Shown: in pieces, positions 17,520 to 26,872 of the stretch
Numbering within the stretch: the stretch's first letter is position 1
Layout of the letters: every line of letters starts with the position of its first letter
Assembly: GCF_900107545.1 (NCBI RefSeq)
Contig: NZ_FNQZ01000005.1
Location: forward strand, 62,001 to 126,000
Direction of reading: 5' to 3'
Length of the DNA: 64,000 nucleotides
Source: Pseudobutyrivibrio sp. ACV-2
Lineage (GTDB): Bacteria > Bacillota > Clostridia > Lachnospirales > Lachnospiraceae
Translations under genes and position numbers: made by a program
Notes under the pieces: generated by a model
Seen by the model: the letters and a program-made list of their open reading frames with translations, nothing else
Database searches by the model: none
Told to the model about the DNA's origin: nothing

Positions 17520-17541
17520 CCGAGGTTTAATAAAACCTCAG
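17520..17541. promoter_or_regulatory. Palindrome upstream of the GPH transporter
   Basis: Perfect inverted repeat GAGGTTTTA-TTAAACCTC region between the LysR stop and the transporter start. It lacks a T tail, so it may be a regulator-binding site rather than a terminator. Confidence 0.35.
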
Positions 17542-17561
17542 CTACCCAATCCCTTCCCCTA

Positions 17562-18461
17562 TTATTTATTTAACCGCTTTGCCGCTACATTCATAAGCAC
17601 ATTGTTAAGCTTATCCAAATAGGTTGACTTGCTATTACATGATATAATCGCAACCACATATATAGGCTCCTCCGATACTGGAAGATTTATTCCAGTAACG
17701 TCATATCTCTGAGAAATGTCATCCATTTCCGCCATCAGCGTATATCCCTTACCAATTTCAACCTCATCTAAAACACTGCCCATGTTTGGACGATAGATGT
17801 TCCCCTTCCCCGATGAATTGTAGGAAGAATATAGTGTTCCATCAGGAGTCCACAAAGGCTCGGTCATACTTATCAGAGGCTCGGTTCTCAGCTCGGGAAA
17901 TTCTACTTTACCTTTTTTTGCCCAAGGATGACTACTTGATACATATATTTTCATTCTGGTCTCATCAACTATAACTACCCTGTCACCGCTTTTTTTTATT
18001 GATTCGATGACGGCCTTATCTGCAAAAGTAAAAAAGCAATCTATTTCCTTTTTTTCTTCATCGATTACCATAAAATCAGAATTTACATTCCAGGAAATTC
18101 TTTCCCTATCGATAACCTCTAGCAGCTGTTCCTTAAAAGTGGTACGAATCCAGGTTCTCAAGCCTGTGAAATAGGATATTGAAATATGCTCATCAGTGCT
18201 TTGAGCATATTCTCTCAGCTCGTTGATACATTGATTCGATAATTCCACTACATTTTGAATCAGGGAATAGGCTTTTCGTCCCACTGCAGTAATCTCCACC
18301 TTTTTTGTAGTTCTAACAAAAAGCGGTGAGCCAATCTCCTCCTCCAAGGCTGCGATAGTCTTTGATACCATCTGCTGTGTTATAAACAACTTATTGGCTG
18401 CTTTGGAAAAATTTTTCTCCTCTGCAACCGTAAGAAAAATGCGCATTTGTTTAATATCCAT
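17562..18461 (-). CDS. LysR-family transcriptional regulator
   Basis: A 299-residue DNA-binding regulator. The winged helix is at residues 1-60: MRIFLTVAEEKNFSKAANKL with recognition helix TQQMVSKTIAALEEEIGSPLF. It is followed by a periplasmic-binding-protein-like effector domain. The start ATG at 18461 follows AAGGGG at an acceptable distance. It lies directly upstream of the GPH transporter on the same strand, so it probably controls the transporter and the reductase. The effector is unknown. Confidence 0.9.
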   Translation of the reverse strand: MDIKQMRIFLTVAEEKNFSKAANKLFITQQMVSKTIAALEEEIGSPLFVRTTKKVEITAVGRKAYSLIQNVVELSNQCINELREYAQSTDEHISISYFTGLRTWIRTTFKEQLLEVIDRERISWNVNSDFMVIDEEKKEIDCFFTFADKAVIESIKKSGDRVVIVDETRMKIYVSSSHPWAKKGKVEFPELRTEPLISMTEPLWTPDGTLYSSYNSSGKGNIYRPNMGSVLDEVEIGKGYTLMAEMDDISQRYDVTGINLPVSEEPIYVVAIISCNSKSTYLDKLNNVLMNVAAKRLNK

Positions 18462-18602
18462 TGTTTGTAGCACCCCTTTGCTTATACATAATTATATATG
18501 GATATATACTACTACAAAAACAATAAAGGTGTGTTATTAACAATTTATAGTTGTTATTAATTCTTGTACTAATTAAAATACAACCATTATTTGCATAGAT
18601 TG

Positions 18603-18845
18603 TTATTTTTTAGACACTCTTATGTTATAGTATTTGTCAGTTTGGTGTTAGTGTAGTCTAACTGTCCATGGATTCACTTTCACAACCCCACCAACTGGTA
18701 GTTATTAATAGTTTCTTACTAACGAAAGGGAAAAGTAATGGCAAATCACGATTTCGAACAATGGAACGGTTTTGTAGGTCGCGTATGGAAGGACAATATT
18801 GATGTCCGCGACTTCATCCAGAACAACTACACTCCTTCGATGTAG
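18603..18845 (+). pseudogene. Duplicated pflB promoter, leader and first ~33 codons (truncated copy)
   Basis: Bases 18610-18835 repeat 22781-23002, the promoter, leader and 5' end of pflB. A promoter-like TTATTT and TATAGT pair with 17-base spacing lies at 18603-18631, matching the pflB promoter. The copy has a ribosome site (AAAGGG) and an ATG at 18738. It encodes 33 residues of the PflB N terminus, with Asn-Ile in place of Asp-Val, then diverges and stops at 18845, giving a 35-residue peptide. The coding part is almost identical to pflB, while the promoter and early leader differ more. It may be a remnant of a duplication or recombination, or a short peptide under the pflB promoter. Confidence 0.85.
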
Positions 18846-20039
18846 AAAGACTAATAGCAACATCCCACCTAAAATAGTCATCAAAATAAACGGAAATACG
18901 ATAATGTTTATTCCTGTTGGAACCGTCAAAGCTGACCTTAGAAGTATTACCTCCTGGGCAAATGCATAATTCACTGCCAGGTCCTCCTGCGCTGTAGAAA
19001 TATAAATCTTCATACCAGTTTCTGAATTTTTAATTATATCTATATATATGAACCCCGCTGGTAGCCCCACTTCTTCCAACCACTGTGAACCGCCATCAAG
19101 ATTTATATACAGATTGTCTGATACAGAAATAGCTGATAGTAAATCATCCTGGCTTAATGCCACATTTCCTATGGCAAGCTGATATCTATACCATCCATCC
19201 TCATATGCATCTTCATTTACCTGCATCAAGATATTTTGCAAAGCCAGTCCACTGTCTCCAAACACCGCATCCGCATTTTCACTTTTATATCCAGTGACTG
19301 TATAGTCTGAAACTCCAATGAGATATTTAGTATTCTCATATTTTGTCATTTCTGAGGTTGTAGGATAGGCCTCGATGTTTGCTGTAGACATTTCACCATA
19401 GGTAGCCTCCACTGGAATGGCATATAGATATATCTTTACATCCGGTACTCTTATACTCGAAACATCTTCTTCGTTTTCACTTGTTGCATGTAAAGTCATA
19501 GGAATCGATATACATCCATTTTCATCTAGTTCCAAAGTATCTCCGCCCTCAGGATCTACCTGTGATTCTGTTTTCAGATCAGCCTCTGATTCTTCTTTTA
19601 GTTCATCAGCAAGTTCTCCAGTACCCTTGATATCTTCATTTAAAACCTCCCCTGAAGGGTCATTTGTCTTAATCTCTATACCTTTAGGTTCCTCACTATT
19701 TTCTTCACCCAGTTCTCTTTTAGTCTCATCTTCTGCGACTTTTATAATTTCTTCATCCGTATTATTATCCGTTTTTTCCTCTACCGATTCTTCCTCTATT
19801 ACTGTCTCTACTGTCGATTCTATTTTTTCTATGTCAACTTCAGGCTCTATTATTTCCGCTTCAATACTAGCTTCAATTTCTGTTTCAGTTGTCTCTATTT
19901 TTTCTACAACTAATTCATTATCTGAAACAAGACCCCCATCTACTATTTCCAGGTCTGGCTCAACCCCTTCAGCATAGGACGATATGGGATTTATACCTAT
20001 TGCAAACGCAATAACGAAAATTAGTATTTTCCTCCTCAT
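18705..20039 (-). CDS. Acidic surface-anchored protein of unknown function with chimeric tail
   Basis: Not recognised beyond its layout. The 444-residue product has a signal peptide (KILIFVIAFAIGINPISSYA) and a long Glu/Thr/Ser/Asp-rich low-complexity stalk (about 25-165). A folded region of about 170 residues follows, containing LDENGCISIPMTLHA and DGWYRYQLAIGNVALS, then a transmembrane helix (INIIVFPFILMTILGGMLLLVFL) ending in HRRS. This suggests a wall- or membrane-anchored surface protein. The last ~43 residues are encoded by the antisense strand of the duplicated pflB fragment, so the original C terminus was probably just after HRRS. The ATG at 20039 follows AGAGGGG. Confidence 0.6.
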   Translation of the reverse strand: MRRKILIFVIAFAIGINPISSYAEGVEPDLEIVDGGLVSDNELVVEKIETTETEIEASIEAEIIEPEVDIEKIESTVETVIEEESVEEKTDNNTDEEIIKVAEDETKRELGEENSEEPKGIEIKTNDPSGEVLNEDIKGTGELADELKEESEADLKTESQVDPEGGDTLELDENGCISIPMTLHATSENEEDVSSIRVPDVKIYLYAIPVEATYGEMSTANIEAYPTTSEMTKYENTKYLIGVSDYTVTGYKSENADAVFGDSGLALQNILMQVNEDAYEDGWYRYQLAIGNVALSQDDLLSAISVSDNLYINLDGGSQWLEEVGLPAGFIYIDIIKNSETGMKIYISTAQEDLAVNYAFAQEVILLRSALTVPTGINIIVFPFILMTILGGMLLLVFLHRRSVVVLDEVADINIVLPYATYKTVPLFEIVICHYFSLSLVRNY

Positions 20040-20060
20040 ATTGCCCCTCTTTCCTGTAAA

Positions 20061-20106
20061 AAACAAAAAAGCTCACAGAGCGGACCTAAATGTCTGCCCT
20101 ATGAGC
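20061..20106 (-). terminator. Leader terminator before the surface-protein gene
   Basis: Stem GCTCATAGGGCAGAC with GTCCGCTCTGTGAGC (two G-T pairs) followed by TTTTTTG on the minus strand, ending about 20 bases before the ribosome binding site. The gene upstream is divergent, so the hairpin belongs to this gene's own leader and suggests attenuation. Confidence 0.7.
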
Positions 20107-20475
20107 CTAGATACTCACTTTATCATTCTTACATTTTTATTAAATCACCCATAAACAATCACCACACAATCCCATTCTCCAAGGATTTATCTCATTTTAT
20201 TGGCTATCAGTTAAAAATGTGTGAAATAATAGAATATTCACAATATTTTACGACATAATACATAGAAATTTCGCATAATTCCGCAATTTAAGGCCTTTCT
20301 TTACTATTAAGTCAGATATATTTTCTATCTATTTTGTAAATGTTTTATGAATTTTCTGTTATTTTCCGATTAGTTAATTTAAATTATCATATAATAATCT
20401 TTGACATGGAATGCCAAGTGATATTTTTTTCACTAAATACTATGTCCATTAAGTAACATTCCAAGGAGGTTTTTT
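20107..20475. promoter_or_regulatory. Divergent promoter region of surface protein and chemoreceptor
   Basis: AT-rich region without a gene. It contains an inverted repeat with TGTGAA and TTCACA ends near 20219-20243, a TATAAT-like box near 20391, and TTGACA near 20401. The exact start sites cannot be fixed by eye. Confidence 0.35.
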
Positions 20476-22530
20476 ATGGCTGAAGTAACCAAAAAAATAA
20501 CAAAAATAAAGACAAAAGTGAAAAAAAGCATTAGCAAAACTCTTCTAAAAACGCTAATGCCTATTATCAGTATTGGTATTGTAGCTATCATTCTGTTTCT
20601 AACATTGAATGCAAGAGCAACCATTACAGAGATAGCGCTTATGGATCTACAGGCAGAAACAAAAGCAAATGCCATGGAACTAGGTACTCCTTTTAGAATG
20701 CTTACGGCTAAATTTGGTGAATACTGCGATACTCTTGAGCAGGTGCCATTTGAAGACCATGAAGCGATGCTCCGATATATTGAACCATCAGCTAACTATG
20801 ATGCCATAGCAAATACTGGTCTTTACATTGGATTCTCTGATGACACCTACATTTTTGCTAATGGTACTATTCAGGCAGCAGACTGGAGGCCTACACAACG
20901 CGGTTGGTATCAGGAAGCTCAGGGCCATGAAACATTCATAGAAACAGAACCATATATTGATGCATCTACTAATGAACTTTGCGTAACCTTTGTACGCCAA
21001 AACGATTTTTACAACGGAGAGAAAGGTGTATGTGCTGCTGACGTATTTCTTTCAGACCTCCAGGAAAAAGTAAATGGCTTAACTCCAATGGGATCTGGTT
21101 CCTCTATTGTCATTGCCGGTGACTACCTTGTTACTTTCTTTGATCAAAGTCTAAATGGTTCAAAGATTTCTGATATAAATGATAGCTATTTAAATACAGT
21201 AAAAGCACATATAGACAGTGGCTCTGAAGATGTAATACTTGTGGAACAGCCTGGCACAGGTGATCAGCTATATGTCACCACTTCCCCTATTCAGGGAACC
21301 TCGTGGACACTGGTATCATCTATAGCTAAAAAGGATGTTGAGAGATCATCTAATTTATTTATGAACTACGCTGTCATAGCTATGATAATTTTGATTGCTC
21401 TTATTACCTTCGTTATCATAAATACTATTACAAGGGTAATTACAAAACCGGTCAACAACCTGTCAGAAAGTATTACTGCTATTTCAAGTGGTGATTTTAC
21501 CACCACAATGCCTCAGGACAAAGGCGATGAAATTGGTCTTATCAGCAGAGAAATGGGCGATTACGTTCACATTATGAACGACACTATCACCTCCATCCAA
21601 GCAAAGGCCGAACAGCTGAAAGCTGATTCCTCCTCATCGAAAGAAGCCTCTGTAAAAATGACTTCGGGAGCAAATGAACAATCTTCTTCTATGGAACAGA
21701 TTCGTTCTACTATGGATGATATAACCAACGCAGTTGGAGAACTTGCGAACAATGCAACACAGCTGGCGCAGGCCGTAGCCGACCTGACTGACAACGGAAA
21801 TCGAACAAATGAAGTCATGCTTGAATTGGTTGAGCAAGCCAATATTGGACAGCATGATATGAATGAAGTGCAGAACAATATGGATAATATCACTACATCA
21901 ATGAATGAAATGAATGATGTAGTAACCACAGTCGGTGAATCCGCAAGCAAGATTACAGAGATTGTGGCCATGATTGATTCTATTTCTCAGCAGACCAACC
22001 TTTTATCTCTGAATGCAAGCATCGAGGCTGCCAGAGCTGGTGAAGCTGGAAAAGGCTTCGCTGTAGTAGCAGATGAAATCGGAAAGCTTGCACAGAACAG
22101 CCAGGATGCCACTAAGGAAATCAGTACTATTATCAATGAAATTACTCAGCTCATTCACAACCTGGCAGATAAATCACAGGCCAATATGGATGCTATTAAC
22201 GATAATAGCGAATCCGTTGCAAAGGCTGGCGTAAGCTTCAATAAGATTTATGAAGACCTGAACACTGCTGCCGAAACCATGAAGGACATGATTAGTATGA
22301 TGGGTGATGTAAACGATATCGCATCGAGTGTTGCTGCTATCTCAGAGCAGCAATCAGCAAGCTCGCAAGAGGTATCAGCTACAGTTACTACCCTTGCTGA
22401 AAGTGCTCAGAATATTGCAGATGAATCTCGCGGCGTGGAAAATGCAGCTAATTCAGTTTCAGATTCAGCAATATCAATCAATTCCGAACTCAGTAAATTT
22501 AAAATTGCTGAAAAGAATACTCTGGAATAA
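20476..22530 (+). CDS. Methyl-accepting chemotaxis protein with dCache-like sensor
   Basis: Membrane chemoreceptor of 684 residues. TM1 is at about 28-47, an extracellular dCache-type ligand domain at 50-290 (with [21 protein letters not shown]), TM2 at about 296-316 and HAMP at about 318-370. The cytoplasmic signalling hairpin tip [20 protein letters not shown] lies near residue 505. It would report a small ligand to CheA and the flagellar motor. Start supported by AAGGAGG. It lies between the two copies of the pflB 5' region. Confidence 0.93.
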   Translation: MAEVTKKITKIKTKVKKSISKTLLKTLMPIISIGIVAIILFLTLNARATITEIALMDLQAETKANAMELGTPFRMLTAKFGEYCDTLEQVPFEDHEAMLRYIEPSANYDAIANTGLYIGFSDDTYIFANGTIQAADWRPTQRGWYQEAQGHETFIETEPYIDASTNELCVTFVRQNDFYNGEKGVCAADVFLSDLQEKVNGLTPMGSGSSIVIAGDYLVTFFDQSLNGSKISDINDSYLNTVKAHIDSGSEDVILVEQPGTGDQLYVTTSPIQGTSWTLVSSIAKKDVERSSNLFMNYAVIAMIILIALITFVIINTITRVITKPVNNLSESITAISSGDFTTTMPQDKGDEIGLISREMGDYVHIMNDTITSIQAKAEQLKADSSSSKEASVKMTSGANEQSSSMEQIRSTMDDITNAVGELANNATQLAQAVADLTDNGNRTNEVMLELVEQANIGQHDMNEVQNNMDNITTSMNEMNDVVTTVGESASKITEIVAMIDSISQQTNLLSLNASIEAARAGEAGKGFAVVADEIGKLAQNSQDATKEISTIINEITQLIHNLADKSQANMDAINDNSESVAKAGVSFNKIYEDLNTAAETMKDMISMMGDVNDIASSVAAISEQQSASSQEVSATVTTLAESAQNIADESRGVENAANSVSDSAISINSELSKFKIAEKNTLE

Positions 22531-22602
22531 ACAGTAATGCTACAGAGACTGATAAGATAATCCATTGTTTTTTTTAGGTTTTAATCTTCATACCTCTATA
22601 CT

Positions 22603-22650
22603 AAGGATTCAGGGCTATCTGAGGATAGCCACTGGGTCCTTTTAGTTTTT
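22603..22650 (+). terminator. Terminator after the chemoreceptor
   Basis: Stem around GGGCTATC-TGAG-GATAGCC extended by AAGGA and TCCTTTT arms, ending in a T-rich run. The 22531-22904 gap then holds the pflB promoter and leader; no other gene is seen. Confidence 0.7.
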
Positions 22651-22773
22651 AGCGCATTTTTAACAACCCCTTTAATCCATTGTAGGAATTGTATAAATCT
22701 TCTCTACAATTTATGTCATGCGGCTTTGTATTTATAAAAAACAAGATATTGATGTACTTATTAAAATACATTG

Positions 22774-22802
22774 TTAAATTTTAGACATTTTTATGGTATA
22801 GT
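22774..22802 (+). promoter_or_regulatory. pflB promoter
   Basis: TTAAAT and TATAGT with a 17-base spacer. About 100 bases of leader follow before the start, including a small GTTAG/CTAAC hairpin that is conserved in the upstream duplicate at 18603. Confidence 0.55.
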
Positions 22803-22904
22803 ATTTGACAGTTGGGTGTTAGTGATGTCTAACTGTCCATGGATTCACTTTCACAACCCCACCAACTAGTAGTTATTAATTTCTATTTAGGAAAGGGAAA
22901 AATA

Positions 22905-25163
22905 ATGGCAAATCACGATTTCGAACAATGGAACGGTTTTGTAGGTCGCGTATGGAAGGACGACGTTGATGTCCGCGACTTCATCCAGAACAACTACACT
23001 CCATATGATGGAGATGAGTCCTTCTTAGCAGATGCTACAGAGGCAACCAATACTCTTTGGGGTAAGCTCCAGGAGCTTCAAGCGCAGGAACGTGCAAAGG
23101 GCGGCGTTCTCGATATGGATACAGATATTGTATCTTCACTTACTTCTCATGGTGCCGGCTACATTTCAGATGAGACAAAGGACCTTGAGCAGATTGTTGG
23201 TCTTCAGACAGACAAGCCTCTTAAGAGAGCATTCATGCCATTCGGTGGTATCACAATGGCAGAACAGTCTTGCAGAATGTACGGCTATGAGCCAAGCGAA
23301 AAGCTTCACGAAATCTTTACCAAATATCATAAAACTCACAATCAGGGCGTATTCGACATCTACACTCCAGAGATGAAGAAAGCTCGTCACAACAAAATCC
23401 TCACAGGTCTTCCAGATACATATGGACGTGGTCGTATCGTAGGCGATTATCGTCGTGTTGCTCTTTACGGTATTGATTACCTTATCGAAAAGAAGCAGGC
23501 TGATTTTGCAGCTACAGAGCGTCAGGGTATGAGACGTTATGACTTCCAGCTTCGCGAGGAAATCACAGATCAGATTAATGCACTTAAGGGCATGAAGGAA
23601 ATGGCTGCTATCTATGGCATCGACATTTCAAAGCCAGCTGGTACAGCAAAGGAAGCTGTTCAGTGGTTATACTTCGGATATCTTGCAGCTATCAAGACAC
23701 AGAACGGTGCTGCTATGTCAGTAGGTCGTGTTTCTACATTCCTTGATATCTACTTCTCTCGTGACCTTGCAAATGGTGTTATCACAGAGTCTGAGGCTCA
23801 GGAAATCATCGACCACTTCACAATGAAGTGCCGTATGGTTAAATTTGCCCGTATCGAGTCTTACAACCAGCTCTTCTCTGGTGATCCAGTTTGGGCTACT
23901 CTTGAGGTTGGTGGTATCGGTCTTGACGGACGTCACCAGGTTACAAGAACCTGCTACAGATTCCTTCACACACTTGAGAACATGGGACCTTCACCAGAGC
24001 CAAACCTTACAGTTATGTACTCAAGCCGTCTTCCAGAAAACTTTAAGAAGTACGCTTCAAAGATTTCTGTTACTACATCTTCTATCCAGTACGAAAATGA
24101 TGATGTAATGCGTGTAACATGGGGCGATGATTACTCAATCTGCTGCTGCGTATCTGCAACAGAGACAGGTAAGGAGCTTCAGTTCTTCGGTGCTCGTGCA
24201 AACCTTGCTAAATGTCTTCTTTACGCTATCAACGGTGGTGTTGATGAGAAGTCTGGCGACCAGGTTGGACCAGAGTACACACCTATCACATCAGAGTACC
24301 TTGACTATGATGAGGTTATGCACAAGTTCGACCAGATGATGGATTGGCTTGCACACCTTTATGTTGGAACTCTTAACATGATTCACTACATGCACGACAA
24401 GTACTACTATGAGGCTTGTCAGATGGCCCTCATCGATACACATGTACGTCGTTCATTTGCAACAGGTATCGCTGGTTTCTCTCACTGTGTAGACTCACTT
24501 TCAGCTATCAAGTATGCAAAGGTTAAGGCTATCCGTGATGAGAATGGTGTAACAAAAGATTTCGAAATCGAAGGTGACTTCCCACGTTACGGTAACGATG
24601 ATGACAGAGCTGATGAAATCGCTATCTGGCTTCTTCGTACATTCATGGGCAAGCTTCGTCACATTCATACATACAGAGATTCAGAGCCTACAACATCTAT
24701 CCTTACTATCACATCAAACGTTGTTTATGGTAAGGCTACAGGTGCTCTTCCTGATGGTCGTCCAGCTGGCGAGCCACTTTCACCAGGTGCTAACCCAGCA
24801 TACGGTGCAGAGGTAAACGGACTTATCGCTTCCCTCAACTCTGTTGCAAAGCTTCCTTATGAAGAGGCTCTTGATGGTATTTCAAATACACAGACAATCA
24901 ACCCAGGTGCTCTTGGTCACACAGATGAAGAGCGTACTGCAAACCTTGTAAATGTACTTGACGGTTACTTCGATCAGGGTGCACATCACCTTAACGTCAA
25001 CGTATTCGGCAAGGAGAAGCTCATCGATGCTATGGAGCATCCAGAGAAGCCAGAGTATGCTAACTTCACAATCCGTGTATCTGGATACGCTGTTAAGTTC
25101 ATCGACTTAACAAAGGAGCAGCAGCTTGATGTAATTTCTCGTACATGCCACGAGGCACTTTAA
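22905..25163 (+). CDS. pflB: Pyruvate formate-lyase (formate C-acetyltransferase)
   Basis: Glycyl-radical enzyme of 752 residues that splits pyruvate with CoA into acetyl-CoA and formate, the central step of mixed-acid fermentation. The active-site cysteine cluster is at residues 413-415 (SICCCVS) and the radical glycine is G727 in RVSGYAV. The start is set at MANHDFEQ because GAAAGGG lies just upstream and the leader before it is conserved in the duplicate; an in-frame ATG at 22839 is not needed. Codon use is strongly biased, as in a highly expressed gene. pflA follows, separated by a long hairpin. Confidence 0.98.
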   Translation: MANHDFEQWNGFVGRVWKDDVDVRDFIQNNYTPYDGDESFLADATEATNTLWGKLQELQAQERAKGGVLDMDTDIVSSLTSHGAGYISDETKDLEQIVGLQTDKPLKRAFMPFGGITMAEQSCRMYGYEPSEKLHEIFTKYHKTHNQGVFDIYTPEMKKARHNKILTGLPDTYGRGRIVGDYRRVALYGIDYLIEKKQADFAATERQGMRRYDFQLREEITDQINALKGMKEMAAIYGIDISKPAGTAKEAVQWLYFGYLAAIKTQNGAAMSVGRVSTFLDIYFSRDLANGVITESEAQEIIDHFTMKCRMVKFARIESYNQLFSGDPVWATLEVGGIGLDGRHQVTRTCYRFLHTLENMGPSPEPNLTVMYSSRLPENFKKYASKISVTTSSIQYENDDVMRVTWGDDYSICCCVSATETGKELQFFGARANLAKCLLYAINGGVDEKSGDQVGPEYTPITSEYLDYDEVMHKFDQMMDWLAHLYVGTLNMIHYMHDKYYYEACQMALIDTHVRRSFATGIAGFSHCVDSLSAIKYAKVKAIRDENGVTKDFEIEGDFPRYGNDDDRADEIAIWLLRTFMGKLRHIHTYRDSEPTTSILTITSNVVYGKATGALPDGRPAGEPLSPGANPAYGAEVNGLIASLNSVAKLPYEEALDGISNTQTINPGALGHTDEERTANLVNVLDGYFDQGAHHLNVNVFGKEKLIDAMEHPEKPEYANFTIRVSGYAVKFIDLTKEQQLDVISRTCHEAL

Positions 25164-25170
25164 ATACTAC

Positions 25171-25295
25171 GGTTGCCCTTGAAGGTTTTAAGCCTCCCGT
25201 AAGCCATCTCCCAGCTCAGAACATTTTGCAAAAGATGTCAAATAACCTGAGCTGGGGCCCTCTTACTCGCGGCTTTTTACACAGTGAGGGCAACC
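25171..25295 (+). repeat. Long hairpin between pflB and pflA
   Basis: A 125-base imperfect inverted repeat: outer GGTTGCCCT with AGGGCAACC, middle AAGCC...CGTAAG with CTTAC...GGCTT, inner CCCAGCTCAG with CTGAGCTGGG, and a 27-base loop. It ends 62 bases before pflA and has no T run. It may set the pflB to pflA transcript ratio by stabilising or processing the RNA, or it may be a small mobile repeat. Confidence 0.75.
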
Positions 25296-25357
25296 TTACT
25301 TTTTCTGTACGCAATAGAGAAATAGCTACAGAATATTTTGTAAACGAGGTTATATGA

Positions 25358-26092
25358 ATGAGTGAAATAAAAGGATACGTTAATAAACTAGAAAGCTTCG
25401 GCGCAGTTGATGGGCCAGGTGTTCGCTACCTTATATTTTTGAATGGATGCAAGATGCGCTGCGCCTTTTGTCATAATCCTGAAACCTGGGCGGAGCATCA
25501 GGGACAGGAATTTACTGCTGATGAGCTTTTGAAAAAGGCTCTGCGCTTTAAGCCTTATTGGAAAAATGGTGGTGGCATTACAGTAAGTGGTGGCGAGCCA
25601 CTATTGCAGATAGATTTCATGCTTGATTTATTCAAGAAGGCAAAAGCCATGGGCATCAATACCTGCATAGACACAGCCGGCCAGCCTTTCACTCATGAAG
25701 AGCCTTTCTACAGCAAATGGAAAGAATTAATGAGCCTGACAGACACTGTACTTCTTGATATTAAAAATATCGACCCTGTAGCCCACAAGGAGCTTACAGG
25801 TGTGGATAATGCTAATATCCTTGAGATGGCTCGGGAAATATCTGATATGGGCATTCCAATCTGGATACGCCATGTGCTTGTGCCAGGTGGCAGCGATGAT
25901 GATGAATTGCTCACACGCACACGTGAATTTATAGACACCTTACAATCCGTTCAAAGAGTTGAGGTTCTTCCTTACCACTCCCTGGGTGTTCCAAAATATC
26001 ACGAGCTTGGCATTCCATATCGCCTTGAAGGTGTGGAATCCCCAACAGCAGAAAGAATAGAAAATGCCAAGAATATATTAGGTGTAAAGTAA
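25358..26092 (+). CDS. pflA: Pyruvate formate-lyase activating enzyme
   Basis: Radical SAM protein of 244 residues that installs the glycyl radical in PflB. The 4Fe-4S motif is C31, C35 and C38 in NGCKMRCAFCHNP. The SAM-binding GGGITVSGGEPLLQ segment is also clear. It follows pflB in the usual order. The ribosome binding site is weak (GAGG), which fits the low amount of activase needed relative to PFL. Confidence 0.97.
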   Translation: MSEIKGYVNKLESFGAVDGPGVRYLIFLNGCKMRCAFCHNPETWAEHQGQEFTADELLKKALRFKPYWKNGGGITVSGGEPLLQIDFMLDLFKKAKAMGINTCIDTAGQPFTHEEPFYSKWKELMSLTDTVLLDIKNIDPVAHKELTGVDNANILEMAREISDMGIPIWIRHVLVPGGSDDDELLTRTREFIDTLQSVQRVEVLPYHSLGVPKYHELGIPYRLEGVESPTAERIENAKNILGVK

Positions 26093-26140
26093 AAACTGCG
26101 TCAGGATAATTGATTATCCTGGCGCAGTTTAATTTTTTAA
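26093..26140 (+). terminator. Terminator after pflA
   Basis: Stem AAACTGCG-TCAGGATAAT with ATTATCCTG-GCGCAGTTT followed by AATTTTTT. Confidence 0.88.
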
Positions 26141-26168
26141 TCAAACAATTCTGAGCAACTTCCTTAAA

Positions 26169-26447
26169 TTAACAAAAATATGTAGCTTCCCCAAAATATC
26201 TAATCCATAAATCTATTACATCAGAACTCCTGGCCTCTATCATACGCATAATATTCCTCAGTGTATGATTTGGTATCTTGGAATTATTATTACACAATAA
26301 ACATTTTCCCGAACTAGTAATCCATATCTTAGTTGCATTGGCTGTTGGTGAACCTTTTGCGACATGAACATGCACAGGCTCTGTTGGCTTATTCTCATTA
26401 GTCCAAAAATATATCCAATACTCTCCAATTCTAAAAACCTGAGGCAT
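26169..26447 (-). CDS. DUF4160 domain protein
   Basis: A 92-residue protein. The sequence MPQVFRIGEYWIYFWTNENKPTEPVHVHVAKG is the standard DUF4160 opening, and the remainder includes ITSSGKCLLCNNN. The family commonly sits beside a small DUF2442-type gene in pairs of unknown role that are sometimes compared with toxin-antitoxin modules. The ATG at 26447 is chosen because AGGAGG is eight bases upstream. It overlaps the preceding gene by 17 bases, so the two are translationally coupled. Confidence 0.8.
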   Translation of the reverse strand: MPQVFRIGEYWIYFWTNENKPTEPVHVHVAKGSPTANATKIWITSSGKCLLCNNNSKIPNHTLRNIMRMIEARSSDVIDLWIRYFGEATYFC

Positions 26448-26703
26448 TATCAAATCCTCCTTCTTGAGAGAACTCCATTATCAAATGAGCTGTAGACCTG
26501 ATAAAATCTTCAAACTTCGCTATTTCTTCGTCTGTATATTCATAAACATCTTCCCATTTATACTCAGGCAACCAACAATCTGCATGCTTAAAACATACCT
26601 TCTCATCAGGAGTTTCAATATGAACTAATACAGTACCGTCATCATGCATTTCAGAATGAACAATCTCAGTATTATCGTTTAATGTCATAAAAGGATATAT
26701 CAT
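26431..26703 (-). CDS. Small partner protein of the DUF4160 gene
   Basis: A 90-residue acidic protein, not confidently assigned; it resembles DUF2442-like partners of DUF4160. Visible features are a beta-rich N-terminal half (VHSEMHDDGTVLVHIETPDEK) and a helical acidic C-terminal half (EDVYEYTDEEIAKFEDFIRS). GGAGGAAGGAATT precedes the start. It is the first gene of the two-gene unit. Confidence 0.65.
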   Translation of the reverse strand: MIYPFMTLNDNTEIVHSEMHDDGTVLVHIETPDEKVCFKHADCWLPEYKWEDVYEYTDEEIAKFEDFIRSTAHLIMEFSQEGGFDNASGF

Positions 26704-26872
26704 AATTCCTTCCTCCTTACAGACATTGTATCATATCAGCCACAGTAATAATAAGCGAAAATAAAAATCATCTACCATTTTACTGTTGAAATTGCATTGT
26801 AAGGATTATCCATTTTTCCCCCTCATCCAATAAATATTCAACTAGTTAAAAACATACAATAAACTTACATTA

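Noticed and set aside
19417-19977. Serine-rich 186-codon plus-strand frame
   Set aside because: It is the antisense shadow of the Glu/Thr-rich stalk of the surface protein; repetitive codons keep the opposite frame open.
18610-22780. Insertion sequence or composite transposon between the pflB copies
   Set aside because: No transposase or terminal inverted repeats were seen; only the direct pflB repeats flank the segment.
22839-22904. Earlier ATG giving PflB 22 extra residues
   Set aside because: The upstream ATG lies in the leader, the GAAAGGG site is just before 22905, and PflB proteins begin near MANHDFEQW-type sequence.
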